In this document: positions 1-9,866 of the stretch, piece after piece | Position numbering within the stretch: the first letter of the stretch is position 1 | Layout: every line of letters begins with the position of its first letter | From: Myxococcales bacterium | GTDB taxonomy: Bacteria; Myxococcota_A; UBA9042; UBA3505 | Direction of reading: 5' to 3' | DNA length: 64,000 bases | Assembly (NCBI GenBank): GCA_002728755.1 | Contig: PBVT01000016.1 | Coordinates: 1-64,000, forward strand | The notes under the pieces: generated by a model | What the model saw: the letters and a program-made list of their open reading frames with translations, nothing else | The model's database searches: none | What the model was told of the DNA's origin: nothing | Position numbers and translations under genes: made by a program

Positions 1-1326
1 CTCGGTGGTCGCCCCCGCCACTGTCCGCACCTTACGACTCTTCAGCTCCACCGAACGAATCGAACTGGATTCCGAGTCGGCCACATACAAAGTAGAGCCA
101 ATCACAGTGAACCCGGACGGCTGCGCAAAGGCCGACGATGGTCCGACTCCATCGAGTTTTCGCTCGCTCCCATCCCCCGCAAAGACCATCGCGCGGTCCC
201 GGTTCAGATCGGCGAACCAGAGCTGATGGCTGCCCGCGTCCGCCACCACCAGCCCGCCATCATAGGAGGAGAGGGCCCAGGGTGAATTGAATCGAAACGA
301 TCCCAGTGGATGCACTCCAGAGCGCTGGTTTCCCTGGCGCCCGTCCCCGCCGACCGTCGTCACTGCAAAGGTCTTGAGATCGACGCGGCGCAAAGCATGG
401 TTCTCGGTATCGGCCACATAGAGTTGTCCGCGATGTATCGCCAACCCCTGGGGCGCAAAAAACCGTGCTGTCTCGGCTGATCCGTCCTGTAACCCAGCCA
501 ATCCCGATCCGATGGTCTGGATATGCCGTCCCGTGGTATCGGTCACCACGATCCGGTGGTTCCCCGTATCGCTGATGTACAATCGAGAACCGTTTTTCGT
601 CGCCTGCGCCAGGACCTTACCGGGAAAGTATAGAGGCCCATCGATCTTGCCACGAGGCTCTAAGCGCAGGGGTAATCGTTTGGGAGTGGTCGCCGGACCT
701 TTGGTAGCATAGAGAGCCATCGCCTCCTGGATGAGGGTATCGAGGACGTCCCGCTGCCCTTCTCCGGACAGAACGCCGAGCACCCGCCGGTCGGGTCCGA
801 TAAGAGCAAAGCTGGGCCAGGCGTTGATCCCCATGGTTCGCCAGATTTGCATTCCTTTATCGACGACGACCGGGTGTTCCACCTCGTAACGGAGTACCGC
901 TCGACGTACCTGGTCCGGCCTCTCCTCGTTCTTGAACTTGGCGGAATGTACCCCAACCACCAGGAAGGGATCGTCTTTGTAGCGATCTTCCAGCCAGGCC
1001 AGATCGGGCAATACATGAATGCAGTTGATGCAGCAGTAGGTCCAGAAATCCAAGAGAACAAAGCGCCCTGCCAGATCCTTCGAAAGCGATAGAGGCCGGG
1101 AGGTGTTGAACCAGACCTGGTCCGCCCCGAAGTCGGGAGCCTTGATGTCTGCCATATAGATGGCCTGTAACCGTTCCCGTATGGCCTGGGCCAGATTTTC
1201 ACGGTTGGTCACGGCTTCGTTCAACTCCCGTGACACGTTGCTCTGCGCCCAACCCGGCGAAGACAGGCCCATAAGGCTCACCAGGGTGATTAGCAGATTT
1301 CGCAGCCAGATACGCGCTGTCATCAT
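1..1326 (-). CDS. Thioredoxin-like/NHL-repeat protein (NHLRC2-like), truncated by left edge of window
   Basis: Minus-strand frame open from ATG at 1326/1323 to window edge (absent from ORF track because incomplete); translation MMTARIWLRNLLITLVSLMGLSSPGWA... signal peptide, then FVLLDFWTYCCINCIHVLPDLAWLE thioredoxin-like motif, followed by NHL-like repeats. Confidence 0.85.
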   Translation of the reverse strand, partial: MMTARIWLRNLLITLVSLMGLSSPGWAQSNVSRELNEAVTNRENLAQAIRERLQAIYMADIKAPDFGADQVWFNTSRPLSLSKDLAGRFVLLDFWTYCCINCIHVLPDLAWLEDRYKDDPFLVVGVHSAKFKNEERPDQVRRAVLRYEVEHPVVVDKGMQIWRTMGINAWPSFALIGPDRRVLGVLSGEGQRDVLDTLIQEAMALYATKGPATTPKRLPLRLEPRGKIDGPLYFPGKVLAQATKNGSRLYISDTGNHRIVVTDTTGRHIQTIGSGLAGLQDGSAETARFFAPQGLAIHRGQLYVADTENHALRRVDLKTFAVTTVGGDGRQGNQRSGVHPLGSFRFNSPWALSSYDGGLVVADAGSHQLWFADLNRDRAMVFAGDGSERKLDGVGPSSAFAQPSGFTVIGSTLYVADSESSSIRSVELKSRKVRTVAGATTE

Positions 1327-1438
1327 TACTCCCTATTGGACGACGCTATGGGATATATAACGCCTTGACCCTCGCACCGCATTCCATCATCGTACCGATA
1401 CGTTCCTCTGATCCTTTTCCTACCGGTGAACTCTAGCC

Positions 1439-2038
1439 ATGAAGGCCAATCCACCCTTGATCTTAGCAAGTACCAGCAGCTATCGAAAGATGCTCCTGGA
1501 TCGATTGGGGCTAACCTTCCGCTGCGTTGCACCCAATTGTGATGAATCGGCATACGGGGGACTCAAACCCGACGACCTGGCCACCACCCTGGCGGTCGCC
1601 AAGGCCGAATCTCTGGCAGCCGAGGCGGGATTGATCATCGGCTCGGATCAGGTCGTCGATCTCGGAGGCGAAATCCTGGGTAAGCCCGGCAATCGGGAGC
1701 GGGCCATCGCCCAGCTGACAGCCATGGCTGGACGATCCCATCGATTGATCACCGCCGTAGCGGTGCACGAGTCTGCCACGGGACGTACAGAGGTAACTAC
1801 CGACGTCCATACTCTACAGATGCGCTCTCTCTCGGCGGCGACCATCGCCCGTTACGTGGATTATGAACAACCCTTCGACTGTGCTGGCTCCTATAAGTTG
1901 GAAGGCCGCGGCATCGCCCTCTTCGATCGGATCGACGCCGACCCGGAGACCGCGGACTCCAACGCTGTGATCGGACTGCCGATCACCAAGTTACTACAGC
2001 TACTTCGCCGCTTTGACTTCGAGCTCCTCGACCTCTGA
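1439..2038 (+). CDS. maf: Maf-like nucleotide pyrophosphatase
   Basis: LILASTSSYRKMLLDRLGLTFRCVAPNCDES N-terminus and IIGSDQVVDLGGEILGKPG typical of Maf/YceF. Confidence 0.9.
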   Translation: MKANPPLILASTSSYRKMLLDRLGLTFRCVAPNCDESAYGGLKPDDLATTLAVAKAESLAAEAGLIIGSDQVVDLGGEILGKPGNRERAIAQLTAMAGRSHRLITAVAVHESATGRTEVTTDVHTLQMRSLSAATIARYVDYEQPFDCAGSYKLEGRGIALFDRIDADPETADSNAVIGLPITKLLQLLRRFDFELLDL

Positions 2039-3508
2039 TCAGGGGTCGGTGGTCTCTGGAGCAGCCACTACGATATCGTCCGCCGAGCGGGGAAGAATCA
2101 TATACTTGCCGTAGGAGTAGTTCACGATCCCAACTACCTTGGAGATGGTCTCACCCACAACGAAGTTCAACTCGTTGTACATGAACTTATCGTCGATGAT
2201 GACACCATCGATCTCGTACTCACCCCATTGGTTGGGGCCTTCGGCAGGAACCAGGTCGTGAATTTCAACCAGGGCCCCTTCGTATTTCTCGATCTCTTCG
2301 GCCGAGGCGAAGGTCTCTGCCGTCACTACGCTTGGAGCCGGTGCTTCGCCCTGCCCCGTCATTGTGGCCACATCGGCGCTTACCTGCGTATTGCAGTAGA
2401 AGTCGGTAGCGCTACCCTCGACGCTTAGGAGATCACCAATCTGGAAATCCGTAGCCTCGTTCTTCGACACCACCAACTGAACGCCGGAATACATTCCACC
2501 CGCCTGATCGGCCACATAATAGCCATCCAGAGCTTTGCTCTCGTCGCCGTTGCCGTCGTACGCCACAAAGCGAGGAGAAATCACCACCACATCCGTAAGC
2601 ATGATGCCATCCGCGAGGTTTGTGAACATGGGCTCATCACCAGCTCCAGCGCCACATTCGAGGCCGGCCTGCATCTGCTGAATCTCCGCGACGGTCATGC
2701 TCTGTCCACCCACCAGCTCTACACCAACAATGTCATCGGCGCTGCGGGGGCAGATTCGGTAATTCCCGTAACTGTAGTTCACGACTCCCACGATCTCCGT
2801 GATGGTCTCGTTGAGAGGAAGGTTCAATTCGCCATACATGAAGAGGTCGTCAATGACGGCTCCACCTTCCAATTGGGTTTCCCCGTATTGTAACGCTTCC
2901 GTGGCCGTAACGTCCTGAAGGCGTACCAGGGTCCCCTCATGAACCTCTCCCCCTCCGTCGGCAAATTCTGCACTTGTTACATCGACGGGAGCGGGGACAT
3001 CCGTCTCGCCTACCTTGACCGCGATCGCGGCGCTCACCTGCGTCATACAATAGTATTCGCCCGCTTCGCCTTCGATATCGAGTAAGTCACCGATCTGAAA
3101 ATCGCTTCCCAGGTCACGGGAAATCACCATCAGCGCACCGGCCGAGGTTCCACCCGCCTGGTCGGCTACGAAATAGCCATCCAGGGCGTTGCCCTCTTCC
3201 TCTGGGGTAAAGGCGTCGAACTTGGCGCTCACCACGACGATCCCTTCCAGACTCAAACCCTCGATATGGGTAATGAATGGGGAATCTCCGCCCACACAAT
3301 TCATCGCCGCAGACAACTCCTGAATGCTTTTCAGGCTGATCTCTCCGTTGCCCGTTGTATCGGTTCCCGCGGTATCGGTTCCCGCGCTATCTGTTCCACC
3401 ATTATCCGTTCCGCTGGTGTCGGGCTGGGAGTCCGCAGCCGTACCACAGGCGCTAAAAAGGAGTGTACATATCGCGAAAATAACTTTGATTCGTGTCCAG
3501 GACGTCAT
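2039..3508 (-). CDS. Secreted lipoprotein with two tandem copies of an OB-fold-like domain
   Basis: Lipobox LLFSACG after MTSWTRIKVIFAIC; two homologous halves (FQIGDLLDIEGEAGEYYCMTQVSA / FQIGDLLSVEGSATDFYCNTQVSA). Confidence 0.75.
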   Translation of the reverse strand: MTSWTRIKVIFAICTLLFSACGTAADSQPDTSGTDNGGTDSAGTDTAGTDTTGNGEISLKSIQELSAAMNCVGGDSPFITHIEGLSLEGIVVVSAKFDAFTPEEEGNALDGYFVADQAGGTSAGALMVISRDLGSDFQIGDLLDIEGEAGEYYCMTQVSAAIAVKVGETDVPAPVDVTSAEFADGGGEVHEGTLVRLQDVTATEALQYGETQLEGGAVIDDLFMYGELNLPLNETITEIVGVVNYSYGNYRICPRSADDIVGVELVGGQSMTVAEIQQMQAGLECGAGAGDEPMFTNLADGIMLTDVVVISPRFVAYDGNGDESKALDGYYVADQAGGMYSGVQLVVSKNEATDFQIGDLLSVEGSATDFYCNTQVSADVATMTGQGEAPAPSVVTAETFASAEEIEKYEGALVEIHDLVPAEGPNQWGEYEIDGVIIDDKFMYNELNFVVGETISKVVGIVNYSYGKYMILPRSADDIVVAAPETTDP

Positions 3509-3655
3509 TGCCTCTATCCTCATATTGGGGCTTTTCGAAGGGGGGAAGATGCCCTTTTCCCTATTCCGCGTCAACGAACTAGCCAAAATCCAGAAGGATC
3601 TCAACGTACTGGCCGGGATTGAATTCCCTATCGAACGGTGTAAGGGGCTCGAATC

Positions 3656-4891
3656 TCAAGCCAGAACACGTAGCTCGTCGTCAACCCCGAGATCTCCTAA
3701 GACCTCCCCGACCAGATACAGGGAGCCCACCACCAACGTGGGCTCTGTTCGCTCCTTCAGGAGATCAATAGCCGGCCCCTCATAGACTCGGAACGCCCCG
3801 ATCTCCGGCAAGTCATCGGCCAGAGTATTCGGTGGTACCAGGAACTTCTCGCGGTCGCCCACGAGGGTCAGTCGTTCCAGGATCGGACGAAGCCCATGAA
3901 CCATCGAACGATGATCTTTGCCGGGACGCGCACCAAAGATTACGTGAAACCGGGTATCGACGTAGATCCTTTGCAGTGCGGACACCAACCATTCGATCGC
4001 GCTCGGATTATGTCCCCCATCAAGGATCAAAAGGGGTGTGTCGGCCACCCGCTGCATACGACCGGGCCAATCGGATGCCGCAGCCGCACGAACGCATCGT
4101 TCGAAATCACTTGGTGAGGGGTCCTGGTGAATCTTCAAGGTCGCGAGGGCCAGGGCCAGACTGGAATCGAACACGGGTAGATGGGGATCGGCCCCTACCA
4201 GTTCCAAACAATCGTCCCCAAGAGTAAATGTCGGTTCCGCCCCACGGGATAGCTGGAAGTCACGCCCCTCCAACAAGGCGTTTCCCGCATCTATCCAGGG
4301 CTGTGTCGTCGCCCCCAGAACGCAGGGGATCCCGTCTCGCATGATCCCCGCTTTCTCTCTGCCGATGGATGCCAGGTCGTCTCCCAGTCGATCCATATGA
4401 TCCAGATCGATACCGGTGATCACCGATACCGCCGGCTCGAAGGCGTTGGTCGCATCGAAACGACCGCCCAAACCAACTTCCAGAACCAGAATCTCGCAGG
4501 CCTGGGTTTTTGCGAGTAACCCGGCCACCAACGTCATCCACTCAAACGGGGTTAAGAGACCGGCGGAGCAGCGCCCCTCTGGGAACTTTGCCAGACAAGC
4601 GGTATGGGCATCATCCAGATCCTTCGTAGAGGTCTTTACACCATTGATACGAAAGCGTTCCTCTACATGCACAAGATGGGGCGAGGTATATAGAAACGTC
4701 TTGAATCCCAGCGCGCGGTATCCACTCTCGATACGCTTGGCGGTACTCCCCTTCCCATTCGTCCCCCCCACAAGAATGACGTCCGCGTCGAGATTGCGCA
4801 GTTCGAGTTCATCCAACGCACATTGGATACGCTCAAGGCCCGGCTGAATACCACGCCCCTCGATCTCTCCCAGAAACGAAGAAAGACTCAC
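3656..4891 (-). CDS. folC: Bifunctional folylpolyglutamate synthase/dihydrofolate synthase
   Basis: VGGTNGKGSTAKRIESGYRALGFKTFLYTSPHLVHVEERFRING and LEVGLGGRFDATN. Confidence 0.92.
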   Translation of the reverse strand: MSLSSFLGEIEGRGIQPGLERIQCALDELELRNLDADVILVGGTNGKGSTAKRIESGYRALGFKTFLYTSPHLVHVEERFRINGVKTSTKDLDDAHTACLAKFPEGRCSAGLLTPFEWMTLVAGLLAKTQACEILVLEVGLGGRFDATNAFEPAVSVITGIDLDHMDRLGDDLASIGREKAGIMRDGIPCVLGATTQPWIDAGNALLEGRDFQLSRGAEPTFTLGDDCLELVGADPHLPVFDSSLALALATLKIHQDPSPSDFERCVRAAAASDWPGRMQRVADTPLLILDGGHNPSAIEWLVSALQRIYVDTRFHVIFGARPGKDHRSMVHGLRPILERLTLVGDREKFLVPPNTLADDLPEIGAFRVYEGPAIDLLKERTEPTLVVGSLYLVGEVLGDLGVDDELRVLA

Positions 4892-5151
4892 GCAGCGCTC
4901 TTTTCGCTCTGCACCTTTTTGGCACTGAGCACGAGATACCGACGGAAATAATGGGTCGCTGATTCCACGTCATGCATGGCCAGACAAACCTCTCCAAGGG
5001 TATAGACGAGCTCTGTAGTCTCTTGCAGGCATATTGCAGCTTCGAATTCGACGCGAGCCCTTTCGAGAGCCCCTTGCCGAAAGAGGGTCTCACCACTCTT
5101 CACACGCTCCTGCCAGACTTCGAGAACCTTTCCTTTGGCTATTTTTGTCAT
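4888..5151 (-). CDS. Small TPR-like protein
   Basis: MTKIAKGKVLEVWQERVKSGETLFRQGALERARVEFEAAICLQ...; overlaps folC start (ATGA-like), start chosen at internal Met. Confidence 0.6.
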   Translation of the reverse strand: MTKIAKGKVLEVWQERVKSGETLFRQGALERARVEFEAAICLQETTELVYTLGEVCLAMHDVESATHYFRRYLVLSAKKVQSEKSAA

Positions 5152-5361
5152 GGCGGGCTCCTGTCCACTGATCTGCCTTACACCGTTTCCAATCGTCCCA
5201 TTCACCACTCACTTTAGAGGTCTTTAAATTTTCTTTTGGTTCCAACCTCAAGAGCAGCAAATCTCGGGCCGATTTATTAGATCGTGGACAAAATACGATC
5301 CCATTTTTTTGATCCGCGCACCGACCGAACGTAACCTTCAATCACCTTGAGGAGGTTCATC

Positions 5362-5667
5362 ATGCTACACGCCAAATCGGCACAACTTCGTTTCTCGACC
5401 AACGACAATCTTCCAGCAGACGTACTGGCTGTTAATGCGGGTGGAATCACCATCGACCTGCACGGAGGACGACCTACCGCCACCCATGTCTGGGTTCGCT
5501 TTGGGTTACCCGACAACTCCGGGGAATGTCTCGCCCTGGGTACCATCATTGAATCGTGCGACCAGGTCCTGCGTATTCAATTCAAGCATCTGTTTCCAGA
5601 TATGCGACAGGCCTTGGATAGAGCCCTCGCGAACTGTGATGCGGATTCGGAAATGATGGTCGCCTGA
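5362..5667 (+). CDS. PilZ-like domain protein (tentative)
   Basis: AGGAGG RBS 6 nt before ATG; short beta-rich translation MLHAKSAQLRFSTNDNLPADVLAVNAGGITID... Confidence 0.5.
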   Translation: MLHAKSAQLRFSTNDNLPADVLAVNAGGITIDLHGGRPTATHVWVRFGLPDNSGECLALGTIIESCDQVLRIQFKHLFPDMRQALDRALANCDADSEMMVA

Positions 5668-5779
5668 GCGATCGAATATCGCGCCTATAGCCTTTTCAGT
5701 GAAGTTTGCTTGCACCCGATTGGATCGAGTGCTATAAGCCCGCGCTCCGCCAACACATTTTTGTTGGCGAGACCCATCC

Positions 5780-5855
<76 letters not shown>

Positions 5856-5863
5856 CGGATAGG

Positions 5864-5893
5864 AAAAACCCGGCATTCGCCGGGTTTTTTTTT
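5864..5893 (+). terminator. Rho-independent terminator downstream of tRNA-Ala
   Basis: AAAAACCCGGC-attc-GCCGGGTTTTTTTT hairpin plus T-run. Confidence 0.9.
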
Positions 5894-5895
5894 AC

Positions 5896-6840
5896 CTACG
5901 GGATCACGCAGAAGGTGGGGAACGTAGAATCCAACCCTTCTGTATAGGGGCTATCTGGCACGCCCCAGGTATGGTTGAGCAGAAATGGATATAACCAACC
6001 GCTTACTCCCATGGGGACCGTATGGCCCATGCCGTGGTTGCATTCAATCACGAAATGCCCATCTTCGCGGAGCGACTCACTAAACGCCAGGGACGTCGAC
6101 TGAAAACTCAGGAAGCCCCCGTAGACGTCCGTATCTCCGCCCCAGGAGATCGCCACCGGAAGGTCATGTTCTGGGGTCGAATAGCTCACCGGCTGCCCGA
6201 TTCCACCACTAAAGGTCGCCGCCCCTGCCAGGTATTGCGAGCGACGAATGACCAACTCCGTGGTCCAAAGAGCGCCAGCGCTAAATCCAGCCGCGTAGAT
6301 GCGATAACCGTCGATCTTGTATTGCTCTGCTAGACAAGCCAGTAGATCATCAAAAAATACGAGATCGGGTGGAGAGGCGGACTGACTACCCGAATCCCAT
6401 CCCAGAAAGTTCTGCCCCCCCTGTGGAGCAACCACAATCGCCCCATGTAGATTTGCGGCCTGACTGGCCCCCATCCAGGCTGCAATATTGACCGCCTGAT
6501 CTCCGAGCCCATGAAATAGGAACACGACGGGGGCACCCTCTGGTTCAGCCGGTAGCGTCAAATGCACCGACCGCGTCATACCACCCGAGGGGAAGTTCTG
6601 GCTTCCCGCTCCGAGAGTTGGACAACTCCCGGCAGAATAGCTGGGAAATGGCGTGGGGGATGTTACCTGGCCTTCGTCCACAGCGACGGCTACATCTTCA
6701 CCCGGGCCCACATCGTCGGACTCACTTGTGTCAGTCAACGACATCGCATCAATCGTGTCCTCCGGATCTCCAGAACCGCACGCGACGACACATAGCATCG
6801 CCACCACACCCAAACACCACCAGAGCTTCCGAGCCATCAT
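5896..6840 (-). CDS. Lipoprotein, polyhydroxybutyrate depolymerase/feruloyl esterase-like alpha/beta hydrolase
   Basis: LCVVACGSG lipobox; APVVFLFHGLGDQ and AAGFSAGALWTTELVI nucleophile elbow. Confidence 0.8.
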   Translation of the reverse strand: MMARKLWWCLGVVAMLCVVACGSGDPEDTIDAMSLTDTSESDDVGPGEDVAVAVDEGQVTSPTPFPSYSAGSCPTLGAGSQNFPSGGMTRSVHLTLPAEPEGAPVVFLFHGLGDQAVNIAAWMGASQAANLHGAIVVAPQGGQNFLGWDSGSQSASPPDLVFFDDLLACLAEQYKIDGYRIYAAGFSAGALWTTELVIRRSQYLAGAATFSGGIGQPVSYSTPEHDLPVAISWGGDTDVYGGFLSFQSTSLAFSESLREDGHFVIECNHGMGHTVPMGVSGWLYPFLLNHTWGVPDSPYTEGLDSTFPTFCVIP

Positions 6841-6911
6841 CCACCTCTATACGCCCATGCTCGGAGTATCATGGGGAATTTCGCCCCCCACGTCCAACCG
6901 CAAAAAAAGGA

Positions 6912-6933
6912 AAGCCCGGGGCAACCCGGGCTT
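6912..6933 (-). terminator. Hairpin terminator after SHOCT protein gene
   Basis: AAGCCCGGG-gcaa-CCCGGGCTT; on minus strand followed by TTCCTTTTTTT. Confidence 0.7.
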
Positions 6934-6958
6934 CTCTATTCATCGACCTGGAATAGGA

Positions 6959-7216
6959 TCAGATCTGATCGAGCAGCTCGCTCTTCTTCTGCTCGAACTC
7001 TTCCTGCGTAATCGCCCCTGCGTCGAGCAGTTTTTTCAACTCGAAGATCTGCTCTGTTTCATTGGGTTCCGGAGCGGGTGGTTCCGGCTGGTTCCCCGGC
7101 GTCGCATCCGATTTCGGCTCCTGCGAGGCCTTCTTTTTATCCTTTCCATAAAGGAGATAATTAGCCACCGCCAATGCCAATATTATCACGAGGCCTGCAC
7201 CAATCAGACGAACCAT
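6959..7216 (-). CDS. SHOCT domain membrane protein
   Basis: N-terminal TM, C-terminal EQIFELKKLLDAGAITQEEFEQKKSELLDQI. Confidence 0.85.
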   Translation of the reverse strand: MVRLIGAGLVIILALAVANYLLYGKDKKKASQEPKSDATPGNQPEPPAPEPNETEQIFELKKLLDAGAITQEEFEQKKSELLDQI

Positions 7217-7293
7217 TCCCTACCTCATCCTCTCTGAGCTATTCCAGTCTACCATCGAATACACCGACGCCCCAGCCGTACTTAGATTTCAGC

Positions 7294-8358
7294 TTATTGG
7301 GCGGAGGGGTTCAATTCAAAGTTCTGCAGATACTTGAAGAGATCTCCGTCGGTACTCAGGACCAATCGTGTCTTCCCTCCGAGGGTTTTCTTATAAGCGT
7401 CGAGAGAGCGTACAAAGGCGTAGAACTCACGCGAGACCGCGTCGCGATCGTAGGCTTCGGCGTAGATACGTACGGCGTCACCATCCGCTTGGCCGCGGAT
7501 CTCCTGGGCCGTTTTATAGGCCTCGGAGTCAATACGGGCGAGCTCCCGCTGCATCTCACCGATGATCTCCTGCTCACGCGCAGAACCGATGGCCTCTACC
7601 GCCTTCGCGATCGCGAGACGCTCTTCACGCATTCGCTTATAGACCACGCGAATAATCTCGGCGAAGAAGTTCACATCCTTGATCTGCATATCCGCCACCG
7701 TGATGCCGAACTTCTGCTCCAGAGGTACACAGTCTTTCACACTATCCTCAGCCGTACCTCGGTCCGAGCAGACCACAAGGACCTTCTCAAGAACATTGCC
7801 GACCAGCTTCTGACGACCCAGACTGATGGGTTTTGCCAAGAGCGCACTCAGATCTTTATCCGCCACAGCGCTCTTATCGTCACTGGTTTTGATCTCCTGT
7901 CGCTCCGCATACTTGAATGTGCGCTGCTCGTTACGAACCGCCTCCATCAAGGAGACTTTCGAGACCACATTCTTCAAACTTGAATCGATACGGGCATCAA
8001 TAACCTGGTGTCCCTTATCTGGACTTCGCAGCGCTTCGTAGAACTTACGCGCATCTACGATCCGCCAACGGGCCCAGCTATTGATGACGATATCTTTCTT
8101 ATCCGAATCGATGTACGGGCTGGGTTCGCCATCCCACGACAACAGACGACGATCAAAATAGATCACATTCTGAATGAAGGGGACCTTGAAATAGAGACCA
8201 GCTTCCGCACGGGTGGCCTTCACCTTCCCGAATTCGAGTACCAGGGCGACCTGTCTTTCATCCACCACGTAGACGGACGAAAAGAGCGCTCCAACGCCAA
8301 GACCAATCAGCAGAAAGAGAACTACGATACGAAATGTTTTTTGTTCTGGGGCTGCCAT
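7294..8358 (-). CDS. hflC: HflC-like SPFH/prohibitin family protein
   Basis: VYVVDERQVALVLEFGKVKATRAEAGLYFKVPFIQNVIYFDRRLLSWDG; adjacent to hflK. Confidence 0.9.
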   Translation of the reverse strand: MAAPEQKTFRIVVLFLLIGLGVGALFSSVYVVDERQVALVLEFGKVKATRAEAGLYFKVPFIQNVIYFDRRLLSWDGEPSPYIDSDKKDIVINSWARWRIVDARKFYEALRSPDKGHQVIDARIDSSLKNVVSKVSLMEAVRNEQRTFKYAERQEIKTSDDKSAVADKDLSALLAKPISLGRQKLVGNVLEKVLVVCSDRGTAEDSVKDCVPLEQKFGITVADMQIKDVNFFAEIIRVVYKRMREERLAIAKAVEAIGSAREQEIIGEMQRELARIDSEAYKTAQEIRGQADGDAVRIYAEAYDRDAVSREFYAFVRSLDAYKKTLGGKTRLVLSTDGDLFKYLQNFELNPSAQ

Positions 8359-8360
8359 GA

Positions 8361-9347
8361 TTATTTCCCCCCCTTCTTCAAATCGAGAAGTTTCAATACT
8401 CCGTCCTCAGCTGCATCGATCACCATTACATCGGAGACCTTCGGTAAGAATTTCTCCAGGGCTTCAAAGTACAGACGCTGACGAGTTACTTCTTTGTATT
8501 TCTCGTATTCGCCCAACACCTGATTGAAGGCCTGGACCTCACCCTCGGCGCGATTGATACGTGCGTTGGCGTACCCTTTGGCCTCCTGCACCATTCGACT
8601 GGCGCGACCACCCGCTTCCTTGAGCTTCTGCTGCTTTTCACCCAGGGCTTTGTTGACCTTGGCTTCTTTCTCCTGCTCTGCCTGTTGTACTGCGTTGAAT
8701 GCATCTTGCACAGCCTCGGGGGCCGCCGACCGTTTCAACGTCACGGTCTCGATATTCACCCCGGCCTTATAGGCATCGAGCATAGCCTGCATACGGCGTC
8801 GAGCATCTCTTTGAATGTTGAGGCGGTCGAGAGTGAACACCTCATCCACAGAGCGATTACCAACCTCCTGGCGCATGACGGCCAGAGATACATCACGGAT
8901 TGTGCCGGGCACATCCTGCACCTCAAAGAGATATTCTTTGAGATCGATGATTCGATACCGAACCTCCCAGGTCACCATAACCAGATTCAAATCACCGGTT
9001 AACATGAAGGCCTCGGATACTGCGGCTGGTGTACGGCTCTCGGTCACACTGGTTTTACCCGCCGTAACCGTACGAAAACCGAACTCTTCCGCATGTTGGG
9101 TCTGTGTTCGCGCCTTATAGATGCGGTCGATATTGAAGGGAGCCTTAAAATGTAAACCGGGACCTGTGGTGGTCACGTATTTCCCAAATCGAAGCACTGC
9201 CGCTTCTTCGTCTGCATCTACCGTATAATAGGAGGTCGCCGCAGCCCAGACGCCAACCAAGAGGATGATCGCCATAATCACAATCTTTACGATCCTTTCA
9301 GGCGGCGGCATACGATCCCGCACTTCATTCCAATCAAATTCTTCCAT
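8361..9347 (-). CDS. hflK: HflK-like SPFH family protein
   Basis: YYTVDADEEAAVLRFGKYVTTTGPGLHFKAPFNIDRIYK; ALGEKQQKLKEAGGRASRMVQEAKGYANARINRAEGE. Confidence 0.9.
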   Translation of the reverse strand: MEEFDWNEVRDRMPPPERIVKIVIMAIILLVGVWAAATSYYTVDADEEAAVLRFGKYVTTTGPGLHFKAPFNIDRIYKARTQTQHAEEFGFRTVTAGKTSVTESRTPAAVSEAFMLTGDLNLVMVTWEVRYRIIDLKEYLFEVQDVPGTIRDVSLAVMRQEVGNRSVDEVFTLDRLNIQRDARRRMQAMLDAYKAGVNIETVTLKRSAAPEAVQDAFNAVQQAEQEKEAKVNKALGEKQQKLKEAGGRASRMVQEAKGYANARINRAEGEVQAFNQVLGEYEKYKEVTRQRLYFEALEKFLPKVSDVMVIDAAEDGVLKLLDLKKGGK

Positions 9348-9866
9348 TTCGCAATTTCCTTCGCTCTTTCAAAGACAAAAATGAGTACAACGCACCAGCG
9401 ATTCCCCACTGAGGAAGGCGGAGGTTAGCCCGACCAATCCCGGGACGCAAGGTATATATTTGAACCGTAATTTCGGTTATCTATGCCCGGTCGATTCCCA
9501 CGACCGGGAGTACTTCAAGCCACAAGCTATGCAAACTTTTCACATATAGAGCGCATATGCCCGGTTTTTCGTCGTTTTACTGCCCAATCCCGCCCATACA
9601 ACCAAAGACGCTGACAATTTTGTCACAGACACATAAGCTACTGTTTTTGCTGGCCTTTCACAGGTTCCACATAAAACGCACCTTGGGTAACAATAGGGAA
9701 CAAAGACCGCGGCCTGACATTTGTGTCCGGTTTTTTCGTCAAAACGACCAAAAAACTTTAGAACAAAACCTAAAACAAGCCATTTTCTGTTTATTTTCAT
9801 GCTATTACCTGAGTCGGCATGGTTCCTGCTTAGAGTATGGGTGGGATATTACTGTATGGAGTTGTT

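Noticed and set aside
6653-7237. 194-aa plus-strand ORF opposite the esterase lipoprotein and SHOCT genes
   Set aside because: Shadow ORF crossing two oppositely oriented, recognisable genes and a terminator
9486-9508. CCCGGTCG-N7-CGACCGGG inverted repeat as terminator
   Set aside because: Perfect 8-bp arms but no adjacent T-run on either strand and it lies upstream of divergent genes; operator possible but unsupported
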